Assembly (NCBI GenBank): GCA_944323425.1
Contig: CALUSL010000008.1
Span: 1-64,000 of the forward strand
DNA length: 64,000 nucleotides
Direction of reading: 5' to 3'
From: Candidatus Gastranaerophilales bacterium
Lineage (GTDB): Bacteria; Cyanobacteriota; Vampirovibrionia; Gastranaerophilales; Gastranaerophilaceae
Shown here: positions 8,611-16,511 of the stretch, piece by piece
How the letters are laid out: each line of letters opens with the position of its first letter
How positions within the stretch are numbered: the first letter of the stretch is position 1
Translations under genes and position numbers: made by a program
The notes under the pieces: generated by a model
Told to the model about the DNA's origin: nothing
What the model saw: the letters and a program-made list of their open reading frames with translations, nothing else
The model's database searches: none

Positions 8611-8787
8611 GCCCCTACCTGGTGTTTTAGGAGCTTAATATAGGCGTGTAGGGAGTAGGTCTGGCATACGCCCTACAGAAACCAGCATCAGATGTTGTTG
8701 GGGTATTAACACCCAACCTACTCCTAAAAATATTATTCTATGTTTTTGTTTTTATACGTAAAAGGACAGCTTGTGCTGTCCTTTTTT
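8611..8787 (+). ncRNA. Candidate structured RNA with its own terminator
   Basis: A non-coding stretch with several long complementary segments. TTTTAGGAG (8625-8633) pairs perfectly with CTCCTAAAA (8721-8729), while GGAGTAGGT (8652-8660) pairs perfectly with ACCTACTCC (8716-8724). The two pairings share bases, so they exclude each other. GTAGGG can also pair with either of two CCCTAC segments. A strong terminator with a T run on the plus strand follows at 8760-8787 and no plus-strand gene ends before it, which suggests a plus-strand transcript. It does not match tmRNA, RNase P or SRP RNA motifs that I know. It could also be another mobile repeat. Confidence 0.35.
8760..8787. terminator. Rho-independent terminator
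   Basis: An 11-bp perfect stem (aaaaggacagc / gctgtcctttt) with a TTGT loop and six or more Ts on the plus strand. The minus strand has only four Ts. It can close the candidate RNA (+) and, less efficiently, the small ORF at 8813-8968 (-). Confidence 0.85.
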
Positions 8788-8812
8788 AAAAAAACTTATT
8801 TAATTTTTTACT

Positions 8813-8968
8813 TTATTGTTCCCAGACTATTTTGTTTTTGAACTTTTTCTCCTTTTTTCTTGTCTTTAAAAAACTCTTCTCGTTGAACATACATTTGAGA
8901 TCCCGGAGATCTTCCTCCAATTCTTCAATTGAAGTGTCCATCCCATAGTACTTGTTTTTTGAAATCAC
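8813..8968 (-). CDS. Small charged hypothetical protein (51 aa)
   Basis: A 51-codon reading frame with a GTG start preceded by GGAGG at an 8-base spacing. The predicted peptide is very polar: an acidic segment (TSIEELEEDLRDL, probably a helix) is followed by a lysine-rich one (KTRKKEKKFKNK) and ends IVWEQ. No membrane segment or known motif is seen. The good ribosome site, the acidic-then-basic composition and a terminator about 25 bases after the stop favour a real gene. The function is unknown. Confidence 0.55.
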   Translation of the reverse strand: MISKNKYYGMDTSIEELEEDLRDLKCMFNEKSFLKTRKKEKKFKNKIVWEQ

Positions 8969-9141
8969 GAAATACGCCTCCTATAATGTAACTACACACA
9001 AACCGCATATCTTTGGTTTGATATTCTATATTTCGGCATTTTTTTTCAAAACTTGAGTAAAGTTTTGTTAAAAAATATAAAATGCTTTTAATTTGGCAAA
9101 AAAGACTATAGAATGTTTAATGGAGGAGAGTAATTTACTTT

Positions 9142-10248
9142 ATGGAAAATACATTGAATATAAACGATTTTTTAACAAAAGCTGTTAAAGAAGGCGCTTC
9201 TGATGTGCATTTACGTATAGATGAAGCTCCGGCAATAAGAAAAAACGGGAAAATTATCAGAACTACACTACCGCCCGTTACAGAAAAAGATTTGTCTCAT
9301 GTGTTGAATACTGTTTTGCCCAAATATTTGAAAACTAAAGTGCAATCAGCGTTTGATCTTGACTTTTCTTATGAAATTAAAGGTGTATCAAGATTCAGAA
9401 TAAATCTGGCAAGACAGCTAGGTCATACAGCACTTGTTTTCCGTATAATTCCGTATGAAATACCTTCTATTGAAGAATTATTGCTACCGCCAACGTTAAA
9501 AGGATTTGCAAATTTTCATAACGGTATTATCCTTGTTACAGGTCCGACCGGCTCCGGTAAAACGACTACAATTGCTTCCCTGATTGACCTTATCAACCAG
9601 AATGAGCAAAAACACATAATAACGATAGAAGATCCTATTGAGTTTATCTATACTAACAAAAAATCAATTATAACCCAGAGACAGGTTGAAATCGACACAA
9701 TGTCTTTCCCTGATGGTGTAAAATATGCACTACGTCAGGATCCTGATGTTATTCTAATCGGTGAGATAAGGGATGTGGAAACATTGACCAGCGCTATGAA
9801 AGCTGCTGAAACAGGGCATCTTGTTATATCCACGCTTCACACAAACGATGTTATTCAGACTGTAAACAGAATCGTTAACATGTTCCCACCTCAGGACAGG
9901 GATCACATCAGAAAGCAGCTTGCCAATACTTTACGCGGTAGTATCTCTCAGAAACTATTGCCTAAAAAAGACAAATCCGGTCGAATCCCTGCTTGCGAAA
10001 TTATGGTTGTTACTCCGACAATCAAAGACTTTATTGTTAAGGATGAGCTTGAACAGGTTTATGACCTCGTCAAAAAAGGTTCATACAATGACATGATTAC
10101 AATGAACATGTCATTGATTAAACTGCTTAAAGCAGGTCTTATAAGTCAGGAAACGGCTATCGAAGTCAGTGACAACAAAGTTGAAATTGAACAGATGCTC
10201 AGGGGCGCTTATCAAGGCACTGTTGAGAAAATTAATATCCAGTTTTAG
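9142..10248 (+). CDS. pilT: Twitching-motility ATPase PilT
   Basis: A 368-residue hexameric secretion ATPase. The N-terminal PAS-like domain (EGASDVHLRIDEAPAIRKNG) is followed by Walker A GPTGSGKTT (residues 134-142), an Asp box (TIEDPIEFIY), Walker B (VILIGEIRDVETL) and a His box (GHLVISTLHTND). The EIRD and STLHTND forms and the length fit PilT, which retracts type IV pili from the cytoplasmic side, rather than the larger extension ATPase PilB. No pilin or other pil gene is in the window. GGAGGAG precedes the start. recO begins 9 bases after the stop, so pilT-recO-deoC look like one operon. Confidence 0.92.
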   Translation: MENTLNINDFLTKAVKEGASDVHLRIDEAPAIRKNGKIIRTTLPPVTEKDLSHVLNTVLPKYLKTKVQSAFDLDFSYEIKGVSRFRINLARQLGHTALVFRIIPYEIPSIEELLLPPTLKGFANFHNGIILVTGPTGSGKTTTIASLIDLINQNEQKHIITIEDPIEFIYTNKKSIITQRQVEIDTMSFPDGVKYALRQDPDVILIGEIRDVETLTSAMKAAETGHLVISTLHTNDVIQTVNRIVNMFPPQDRDHIRKQLANTLRGSISQKLLPKKDKSGRIPACEIMVVTPTIKDFIVKDELEQVYDLVKKGSYNDMITMNMSLIKLLKAGLISQETAIEVSDNKVEIEQMLRGAYQGTVEKINIQF

Positions 10249-10257
10249 AGGTTTTTA

Positions 10258-11019
10258 ATGCAAAACTTTGTCACAAATGCTATTAACCTGAAATCCTACA
10301 ATCTTAGTGAATCTGACAAAATTATAGTCATGTATTCAAAGGATAAAGGCATAATAAGGGGTGTGGCAAAGGGCGTAAAAAAGACGACCAGTAAACTTGG
10401 CGGCAGAATGGATATGCTTATTGCGAATAAGCTTATGCTGCATAAGGGCAAAAATCTTGATACAATATGTCAGGCTGAAGCCATAAACACCTTTAAAAAC
10501 ACTCGTAACGATATGAACAAGCTGTTCTATTCGATTTATTGCTCCGAGATAGTTCATAATTTCGGAATAGAAAACGACCCTAACAGTTCTGAAATATACG
10601 ACCTTTTTTATACAACGCTGCAAAGCATTTCACAGTCCAAAAATAAAGTCGAGCTTCTGATTTCTGTTCTAAAATTCCAGTTAAAGCTTATGCATATAAC
10701 AGGATACTCTCTGGAGCTTGAGAATTGCGTTGAATGCGGCTGCCCTATAGACAAAGAAAATATATATTTTTCTGCCGAAAAAGGTGGTATTGTATGTCCG
10801 AAATGCAAAATCAAATCACTTCATGCAGCTAAACTTCACTACAAACTGCGTGATTTTATGATTACTCTTCTACAGCTTGATTACAAAACTAAAAGCAGGT
10901 ATGAAGAACTGGCAAACGAAAAGGTTTGTGAATTTTGCTTTAATCTTATGAAATCTTACGTTGAGCATTTTTCGCCAAAAAAATTCAAATCAACGGAAAT
11001 ACTTAGTATTATCGAATAA
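10258..11019 (+). CDS. recO: DNA repair protein RecO
   Basis: A 253-residue protein with the RecO layout: an N-terminal OB fold (residues 1-80, ending in GGRMDMLIANKLML), a helical middle, and a zinc site formed by C157/C160 and C180/C183 (CVECG ... CPKC). RecO works with RecR to load RecA onto SSB-coated single-stranded DNA in gap repair. recF and recA are also in this window. GAGG lies 6 bases before the ATG. It is the second gene of the pilT-recO-deoC run. Confidence 0.92.
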   Translation: MQNFVTNAINLKSYNLSESDKIIVMYSKDKGIIRGVAKGVKKTTSKLGGRMDMLIANKLMLHKGKNLDTICQAEAINTFKNTRNDMNKLFYSIYCSEIVHNFGIENDPNSSEIYDLFYTTLQSISQSKNKVELLISVLKFQLKLMHITGYSLELENCVECGCPIDKENIYFSAEKGGIVCPKCKIKSLHAAKLHYKLRDFMITLLQLDYKTKSRYEELANEKVCEFCFNLMKSYVEHFSPKKFKSTEILSIIE

Positions 11020-11031
11020 AGGAAGCTAAAC

Positions 11032-11682
11032 ATGCAAAATATTGAACAGCATATTGAACATACACTCCTGAAACAGGACGCAATAAAAGAAGAGCTAAAG
11101 AAACTTTTTGAAGAAGCTAAAAAATACAATTTTAAAGGTGTTTGCGTAAACCCGTGTAATGTAAAATTTGCAAAAGAGGAGCTTAAAAACTCTGACGTAA
11201 AAATAGTCACTGTCGTGGGTTTTCCACTCGGAGCAAATGTGTCTGATGTGAAAGCTTTTGAAACAAAACTTGCAATTCAAGACGGTGCCGATGAGATAGA
11301 CATGGTCATAAATGTTTCTGCGCTAAAAGACTGTGATTATGAACTTGTAAAATCTGATATCAAGAAGGTAAAAGCGGCATGCGGTACACACACACTGAAA
11401 GTCATTCTGGAAACAGACCTGCTGACAAAAGAAGAGATTAAAAAGGCTTGTGAAATCTGTGTTGAAGCAAATGCGGACTTTGTAAAAACTTCTACAGGTT
11501 TTGTAAAAAACGGTATTGGGGCAAAAACAGAAGATGTTGAGCTTATGTACAAAACGGTTGCTCCTCACGGTCTTAAAGTGAAAGCATCAGGCGGTATCAG
11601 AGACAAAGAAAAGGCAATACAAATGCTCCAGGCCGGTGCGGAACGACTCGGTACAAGCTCCGGTGTCGCTATAGTTTCTTAA
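11032..11682 (+). CDS. deoC: Deoxyribose-phosphate aldolase
   Basis: A 216-residue TIM-barrel class I aldolase that splits 2-deoxyribose-5-phosphate into glyceraldehyde-3-phosphate and acetaldehyde in deoxynucleoside breakdown. Family signatures are GADEIDMVINVSAL with the catalytic Asp, the Schiff-base lysine in ADFVKTSTGF, and the phosphate-binding KASGGIRD. AAGGAAG precedes the start. Its last four bases overlap the end of the convergent aroB gene. Confidence 0.95.
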   Translation: MQNIEQHIEHTLLKQDAIKEELKKLFEEAKKYNFKGVCVNPCNVKFAKEELKNSDVKIVTVVGFPLGANVSDVKAFETKLAIQDGADEIDMVINVSALKDCDYELVKSDIKKVKAACGTHTLKVILETDLLTKEEIKKACEICVEANADFVKTSTGFVKNGIGAKTEDVELMYKTVAPHGLKVKASGGIRDKEKAIQMLQAGAERLGTSSGVAIVS

Positions 11683-12767
11683 AACTCAATACACTCTTTT
11701 ACCAGTGTTTCATCTATATCCGTAACCATTTTGACTGAAAAATCGGAATCCGGTAGTATAAACCTGATTTTGTCGGCATCCGCTTTTTTATCTAAGCGCA
11801 TTGCATCAAAAAATTTGTCTTTATCAAATTCCGGCATTTCCGGTACTAATTCATATTTGTTTATCAGTGAATTAATATTTACAAAATAATTTCTATCAAT
11901 TAAATTAAGCTTTAATGCCAGCTTTGACGCCATTAGCATGCCTGCGGCAACCGCTTCTCCATGGGTATATTTTGTATAATTCGTAAGATTTTCAATAGCA
12001 TGGGCAAATGTATGCCCAAAATTCAAAATAGCTCTTAATCCTTTTTCTGTTTCATCCTTTTCTACGACTGAAGCTTTTAACGTACAGCAAATCAAAATTA
12101 GTTTTTCTAAAATATCATAATCGAGTTCAAAAATATTACTGTCATAAGCATCTAAAAAATCATAGAATCTGTAATTCAAAGCAGCTCCGCAGGATTTTTC
12201 GATAAATGCGTATTTCAAAACTTCAGCAAGACCCGTTTTCAGCTGCCTGATATCAAGTGTTTTCAACAGATTTATATCAGCAAGAACAGCTCTTGGCTGA
12301 TAAAATGCACCTATCAGATTTTTTCCTTTTTCATGGTTAATTGCAACTTTACCGCCGACAGATGAATCTACCTGTGCAAGTAATGTCGTTGGTATTTGAA
12401 TAAAATCAATTCCACGCAAATATGTTGCCGCCGCAAATCCCGTTATATCTCCTATTACTCCGCCGCCAAATGCGACCATGCAATCCCGCCTTTCAAGTCT
12501 ATACTCTATCGCGGCATCTATAATTTTCTTTAAAGAATCAAAATTTTTATATTCCTCGCCATCTTCAAGAACTACATAATGCATATTTTCAGATTTCAAT
12601 TTTTTTTCATATAACGAAAAGATTGTTCTGTTTGTAACAACAAGAATCTTACCGGCTTTTGTATACTCTTTTATGTATCCGGAATAATCCATATCCTGCC
12701 CTATAATTATTGGATATGAATATGAAGATTTTTCGGGGATATTTATAGTCAAAATATTACTTTTCAT
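11679..12767 (-). CDS. aroB: 3-dehydroquinate synthase
   Basis: A 362-residue enzyme of the shikimate pathway that cyclises DAHP to 3-dehydroquinate using NAD and zinc. Visible signatures are the NAD-binding MVAFGGGVIGDITGFAA, PTTLLAQVDSSVGGKVAINH, and the metal ligands in LNFGHTFAHAIE and YTHGEAVAAGM. It overlaps the end of aroK by 11 bases and is the last gene of aroC-aroK-aroB, three steps that lead to chorismate. Confidence 0.96.
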   Translation of the reverse strand: MKSNILTINIPEKSSYSYPIIIGQDMDYSGYIKEYTKAGKILVVTNRTIFSLYEKKLKSENMHYVVLEDGEEYKNFDSLKKIIDAAIEYRLERRDCMVAFGGGVIGDITGFAAATYLRGIDFIQIPTTLLAQVDSSVGGKVAINHEKGKNLIGAFYQPRAVLADINLLKTLDIRQLKTGLAEVLKYAFIEKSCGAALNYRFYDFLDAYDSNIFELDYDILEKLILICCTLKASVVEKDETEKGLRAILNFGHTFAHAIENLTNYTKYTHGEAVAAGMLMASKLALKLNLIDRNYFVNINSLINKYELVPEMPEFDKDKFFDAMRLDKKADADKIRFILPDSDFSVKMVTDIDETLVKECIEF

Positions 12768-13272
12768 AACTTTTATACTTTTCTAAAATTTCATCCGTTA
12801 TTTGGGAAACTTCTTTATCTAATGTTTCAATTTCAAAATCTGCCATTTTATAGTATGGAACACGTCTGTTGAGAAGTTCTTTAATTTTAGCATACGGGTT
12901 AGGATTATCAAGCAGCGGTCTGTGCGTTGTGTGTTTTATACGCTCGAAAAGTTCTCCCGCCGGCGCACTTAAATAAAAAATAACACTATTTTTCTTTATT
13001 ATTTCAATGTTTACTGCTCTTTCGACTATTCCCCCGCCCGTAGAAATAACTAAATTTTCTTGAGCACAGTATTTCTTTAAAAATTCTGTTTCAATATCGC
13101 GAAAATAAGACTCGCCATGCTCTTGAAATATTTTCGAAATAGTAACGCCCTGATTTTTTTCTATGTCGCTATCCATATCAATGAAAGAAAAATCCTTCAG
13201 ACATGCTGACAATTTTTTGCCTACAGTAGTTTTTCCGGCACCCATCATTCCAATAAGTACAATATTCTTCAT
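12757..13272 (-). CDS. aroK: Shikimate kinase
   Basis: A 171-residue P-loop kinase that phosphorylates shikimate at the 3-OH. It has Walker A GMMGAGKTTVGKKL near the start, the DxD of the shikimate site (FIDMDSDIEK), FRDIETEFL, and the STGGGIV loop. It is directly after aroC (3-base gap) and overlaps aroB, so translation is probably coupled through the operon. Confidence 0.95.
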   Translation of the reverse strand: MKNIVLIGMMGAGKTTVGKKLSACLKDFSFIDMDSDIEKNQGVTISKIFQEHGESYFRDIETEFLKKYCAQENLVISTGGGIVERAVNIEIIKKNSVIFYLSAPAGELFERIKHTTHRPLLDNPNPYAKIKELLNRRVPYYKMADFEIETLDKEVSQITDEILEKYKSYEK

Positions 13273-13275
13273 GTC

Positions 13276-14463
13276 CTACCTTTTTTTCATATAATTCTGG
13301 TAGTTATCAAAATTACAACGGATTTCACCATAACTATCTCCGGAAAATTTTTCCAGAAAAGCATCGGCAAGAACAATTGCGACCATAGCCTCCGCAACAA
13401 CAGCACATGCAGGCACCGCACAGACGTCAGAACGTTCAAAATGCGCCTTGTAGCTTTCATTAGATATAATATCTATAGAATCTAACGGTTTTTTCATTGT
13501 TGGAATAGCTTTCATCGTTCCTTTAACAATGAGATTTTCACCGTTTGTCATTCCGCCTTCTAGTCCGCCGGCATTGTTTGTTCTTCTTACATATTTCCAA
13601 TTTTCATAGAATACTTCGTCATGCATTTCCGAACCGAAAAGTTGTCCGGATTCTTTTCCTCTTCCTATCTCAACAGATTTTACGGCAGGAATGCTCATTA
13701 CCGCCTGTGCAAGAAGACCATCCAATTTTCTGTCCCAGTGTACAAATGAACCAAGCCCCACAGGTATATTTTCAAAAACTACTTCAAAATCTCCTCCGAG
13801 AGTATCTCCGTTTTCTTTAGCTGTATCAATTTCTGCTTTCATTTTTTCATAAGCAACATCATCAGCACACCTGAGATCAGAGTTTTCTGCTTTTAGTTTT
13901 AGCGTTTGAAACATCAAATCTTTGTTATCCGCTTCTATCTTGCCTATTCTTGTAACATGTGAAAATCCGTTAATACTGAAAGCAGAAAGTATACTTTTTG
14001 CAATAGCTCCAACAGCGACTCTTGTAGCTGTTTCGCGTGCACTGGAGCGTTCCAGTACGTTTCTGATATCAAGATGACCGTATTTTATTGCTCCTGCAAA
14101 ATCTGCATGCCCGGGACGTATACGCGTAATTTCACGACTTTTTATAATATTTTGAACATATCCATCGTTCAAATCTACCGGAGCCGTAGACATAGAAATT
14201 TCCCAGTTTTCCCAATCTTTATTTTGGATTTCCAGAGAAATCGGAGCACCTGTTGATACGCCAAATCTCACACCTGATAATATTTCGGCAGCATCTTTTT
14301 CTATAGCCATTCTTCCGCCGCGGCCGTATCCTACCTGACGACGGGTCAGTTCGTTGTCAATAAAGTTTTTATTAATAGCAAAACCTGCTGGAACACCTTC
14401 TACAATAGCATTTAGGCATTTTCCATGTGATTCTCCAGAGGTTAAAAATCTGAATTTTGTCAT
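13276..14463 (-). CDS. aroC: Chorismate synthase
   Basis: A 395-residue FMN-dependent enzyme that makes chorismate from EPSP. It opens with the family motif RFLTSGESHGKCL and contains VGYGRGGRM, RPGHADFAGAIKYG, SSARETATRVAVGAIAK and GLEGGMTNGE. It leads the aroC-aroK-aroB operon. The order in the operon does not follow the pathway order. No attenuator is seen in the short upstream gap. Confidence 0.96.
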   Translation of the reverse strand: MTKFRFLTSGESHGKCLNAIVEGVPAGFAINKNFIDNELTRRQVGYGRGGRMAIEKDAAEILSGVRFGVSTGAPISLEIQNKDWENWEISMSTAPVDLNDGYVQNIIKSREITRIRPGHADFAGAIKYGHLDIRNVLERSSARETATRVAVGAIAKSILSAFSINGFSHVTRIGKIEADNKDLMFQTLKLKAENSDLRCADDVAYEKMKAEIDTAKENGDTLGGDFEVVFENIPVGLGSFVHWDRKLDGLLAQAVMSIPAVKSVEIGRGKESGQLFGSEMHDEVFYENWKYVRRTNNAGGLEGGMTNGENLIVKGTMKAIPTMKKPLDSIDIISNESYKAHFERSDVCAVPACAVVAEAMVAIVLADAFLEKFSGDSYGEIRCNFDNYQNYMKKR

Positions 14464-14553
14464 ATTTACTCTCTAAAAAATAATTGTGAATTCAATAAAA
14501 TTATAACAAACAACGAAAAAAAATAAAATAAAAACTCCCCAAACACAAGAGAG

Positions 14554-14578
14554 GCGCCGATAGATAACCTACCGGCGC
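14554..14578 (-). terminator. Hairpin after flagellin gene 1
   Basis: A 10-bp stem (gcgccgatag / ctaccggcgc on the plus strand, one G-T pair) with a 5-base loop follows the flagellin stop. The T-rich tract on the minus strand comes only about 20 bases later, so it may stabilise the 3' end rather than terminate strictly. Confidence 0.6.
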
Positions 14579-14634
14579 AGAGAGATCCTTTTTAGGGACT
14601 TTATAAAATTATATTTAAACCTTAGAAAAGGTCA

Positions 14635-15567
14635 TTATGCTCCAAGAAGTGTCAATGCAATTGACGGAATCTGGTTTGCCTGTGACAACATTGTTGCTGA
14701 TGTTTGCTGGAGAATTTGATACTTAACCATATTTGCACTTTCTTCTGCCATATCAACGTCCATAATTTGAGATTTACTTTGTTCATAGTTTTCGTTCATT
14801 ATGGTCAGGTTGTTGCTTGCAGAAGTAAGACGGTTCTGATAAGCACCTAAAGATGATCTGTTTTCTGAAATCAGGTTAATAGCATCATCGAGTTTTGCAA
14901 TATATGCACGAACCATGTCGCTGTCCCAGTTGCTACCATTGATAGCTGTTCCGACAACACCATTTTCGGTATATGTCATATTACCTACAGATACGGTCGT
15001 ATCAACTGTTTCAGTAATTGCAACGATATTTAGCTTAACTCCAAGAGCTGATGTTAACATGTTGGTCAAAGCAGGTGCAATGTTAATTGAGTTGTTTACT
15101 TCATCAGATCCGCATCCTGACTGGATTGTCATTTTTTCCGGATTTGTTCCGTTTGTAAGAACAACACCGTTGAATGAAGTGGTATTTGCGATAACATCGA
15201 TATCCTCGAGTCTTTGCTGAATTTCGTTCATCAGTGTTTGTTTCTGTTCAGGTGAATAAATATCACTTGCTACCTGAATACACAATTCACGAATTCTCTG
15301 TAAGTCCTCTGTTACACCTTCCATACCGCCTTCTGCGATATACATCATATTCAAGCCGTCTTGAATATTTAACTTAGCTCTGCTGTTACCTCTGATAAGA
15401 GTTTCAAGACCTTGAGCTACGCAAAGACCTGCAGCATCATCGCCTGCGTGGTTTACTCTAAGACCGGTTGAAAGCCTGGTAATTGCATTCTGCATATTAG
15501 TAGTTGCACTTGTCAAGCTTCTTTGTGCGATCAGGGAGTTGATGTTAGTGTTTACATAAATTCCCAT
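14635..15567 (-). CDS. Flagellin (divergent copy)
   Basis: A 310-residue flagellin with the conserved N-terminal D0/D1 helices (IYVNTNINSLIAQRSL, then RLSTGLRVNHAGDDAAGLCV) and C-terminal D1/D0 (MDVDMAEESANMVKYQILQQ). The middle ~80 residues are short and beta-rich, presumably the exposed domain. It is exported through the flagellar type III system and polymerises into the filament. It differs clearly from the pair at 44.7 and 45.9 kb and has unusual Cys residues (GLCVAQ, LCIQVAS, GCGSD). A good sigma-28 promoter lies upstream. It is transcribed away from rsmE. Confidence 0.93.
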   Translation of the reverse strand: MGIYVNTNINSLIAQRSLTSATTNMQNAITRLSTGLRVNHAGDDAAGLCVAQGLETLIRGNSRAKLNIQDGLNMMYIAEGGMEGVTEDLQRIRELCIQVASDIYSPEQKQTLMNEIQQRLEDIDVIANTTSFNGVVLTNGTNPEKMTIQSGCGSDEVNNSINIAPALTNMLTSALGVKLNIVAITETVDTTVSVGNMTYTENGVVGTAINGSNWDSDMVRAYIAKLDDAINLISENRSSLGAYQNRLTSASNNLTIMNENYEQSKSQIMDVDMAEESANMVKYQILQQTSATMLSQANQIPSIALTLLGA

Positions 15568-15619
15568 TTGTTCTCTCTCTTTCTCTCTTTCTGTAATACT
15601 GAATCTTTGAACACTTAAT

Positions 15620-15646
15620 ATATCGAAATTTATTTCTCATACTTTA
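15620..15646 (-). promoter_or_regulatory. Sigma-28 (FliA)-type flagellar promoter
   Basis: Reading the minus strand, TAAAGTAT, 11 bases, then TTCGATAT. The enteric FliA consensus is TAAAGTTT-N11-GCCGATAA, so the spacing is exact and the CGATA core is kept. It lies about 50 bases before the flagellin ATG. Confidence 0.75.
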
Positions 15647-15735
15647 GTATAGTTTTTTTAAAAAAATCTTTCTAAAATCCCTGAAAAGTATTGATATAAA
15701 TAGATTTTAAGTGTATTATACTTTAGTATGAGAAA
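15632..15735. promoter_or_regulatory. Two oppositely oriented flagellin-locus dyads (site A)
   Basis: The cores ACTTTAGT at 15641-15648 and 15720-15727 sit in the near-palindromes catactttagtata and tatactttagtatg, and the flanks form an inverted repeat (tttctcatac ... gtatgagaaa). One lies over the flagellin -35 region and the other 46 bases before the rsmE start. The same core occurs upstream of the other three canonical flagellin genes. Confidence 0.5.
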
Positions 15736-15773
15736 TCATCCGTTCAGAGTAGGTAAAAGGTCAAAAACAGCTT

Positions 15774-16511
15774 ATGCCGCATTTTTTCATTGGTACTAAA
15801 GACATAAATAACGATTTAATCTGCATTTCAGACGATGCGAATTTTCATCATCTTGTTCGCGTTTTGAGAATAAAAATCGGCGAAACTCTCTATTTGATTG
15901 ATGAAAACGGGATTCAATATAAAACTGAGGTGATTGAGATTTCTTCTCATACCATTACAACTAAAGTTGTAGAAAAATATAAATCTAATCATAGCTTAAA
16001 TCTAAACCTCTATCTTGCCCAGAGCGTTCTTAAAACCGATGCTCAAAACTTATTAATACAAAAAGCGACAGAACTGGGTGTTAAGGGGATTATACCCTTT
16101 ATAAGCGATAATTGCGTAATAAAAGAAAACGTTGCTGATTCTAAAACTGATAAATGGCAAAAAATTGCTGATGAAGCGTCTAAACAGTGTGAAAGGGCTG
16201 ATAGACCGGTTATTTTCAAACTAAATAGTTTAAAGGAAATACTCGAAAATCAGGAATATAAGATAAAAATAGCCTGCATTGAGCGCTCTCAGGACACGAC
16301 ATTAAAGGATTTTTTACAGAATCATAATGAATTTAAGAAAGAGAAAATTCTTGTTATTGTCGGACCGGAGGGAGGTTTCAGCGCGGAAGAAATAAAGATG
16401 TTTGAACAATACGGACTGCCAAAAGTCAGCATAGGAAAACTTATTCTACGTGCGGAAACCGCCGTTATAAAAGCACTTTCAAATGTCATTTATGAGTGGG
16501 AAGATGAATAA
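15774..16511 (+). CDS. rsmE: 16S rRNA m3U1498 methyltransferase RsmE
   Basis: A 245-residue SPOUT-class methyltransferase that methylates N3 of U1498 in 16S rRNA. The N-terminal part (MPHFFIG, then HHLVRVLRIKIGETL) is the PUA-like domain. The C-terminal part has the knotted SAM site (LVIVGPEGGFSAEEI and SIGKLILRAETAVIKALS). It overlaps the start of cca. It is divergent from a flagellin gene with shared dyads between them, which is an unusual pairing. Confidence 0.93.
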   Translation: MPHFFIGTKDINNDLICISDDANFHHLVRVLRIKIGETLYLIDENGIQYKTEVIEISSHTITTKVVEKYKSNHSLNLNLYLAQSVLKTDAQNLLIQKATELGVKGIIPFISDNCVIKENVADSKTDKWQKIADEASKQCERADRPVIFKLNSLKEILENQEYKIKIACIERSQDTTLKDFLQNHNEFKKEKILVIVGPEGGFSAEEIKMFEQYGLPKVSIGKLILRAETAVIKALSNVIYEWEDE

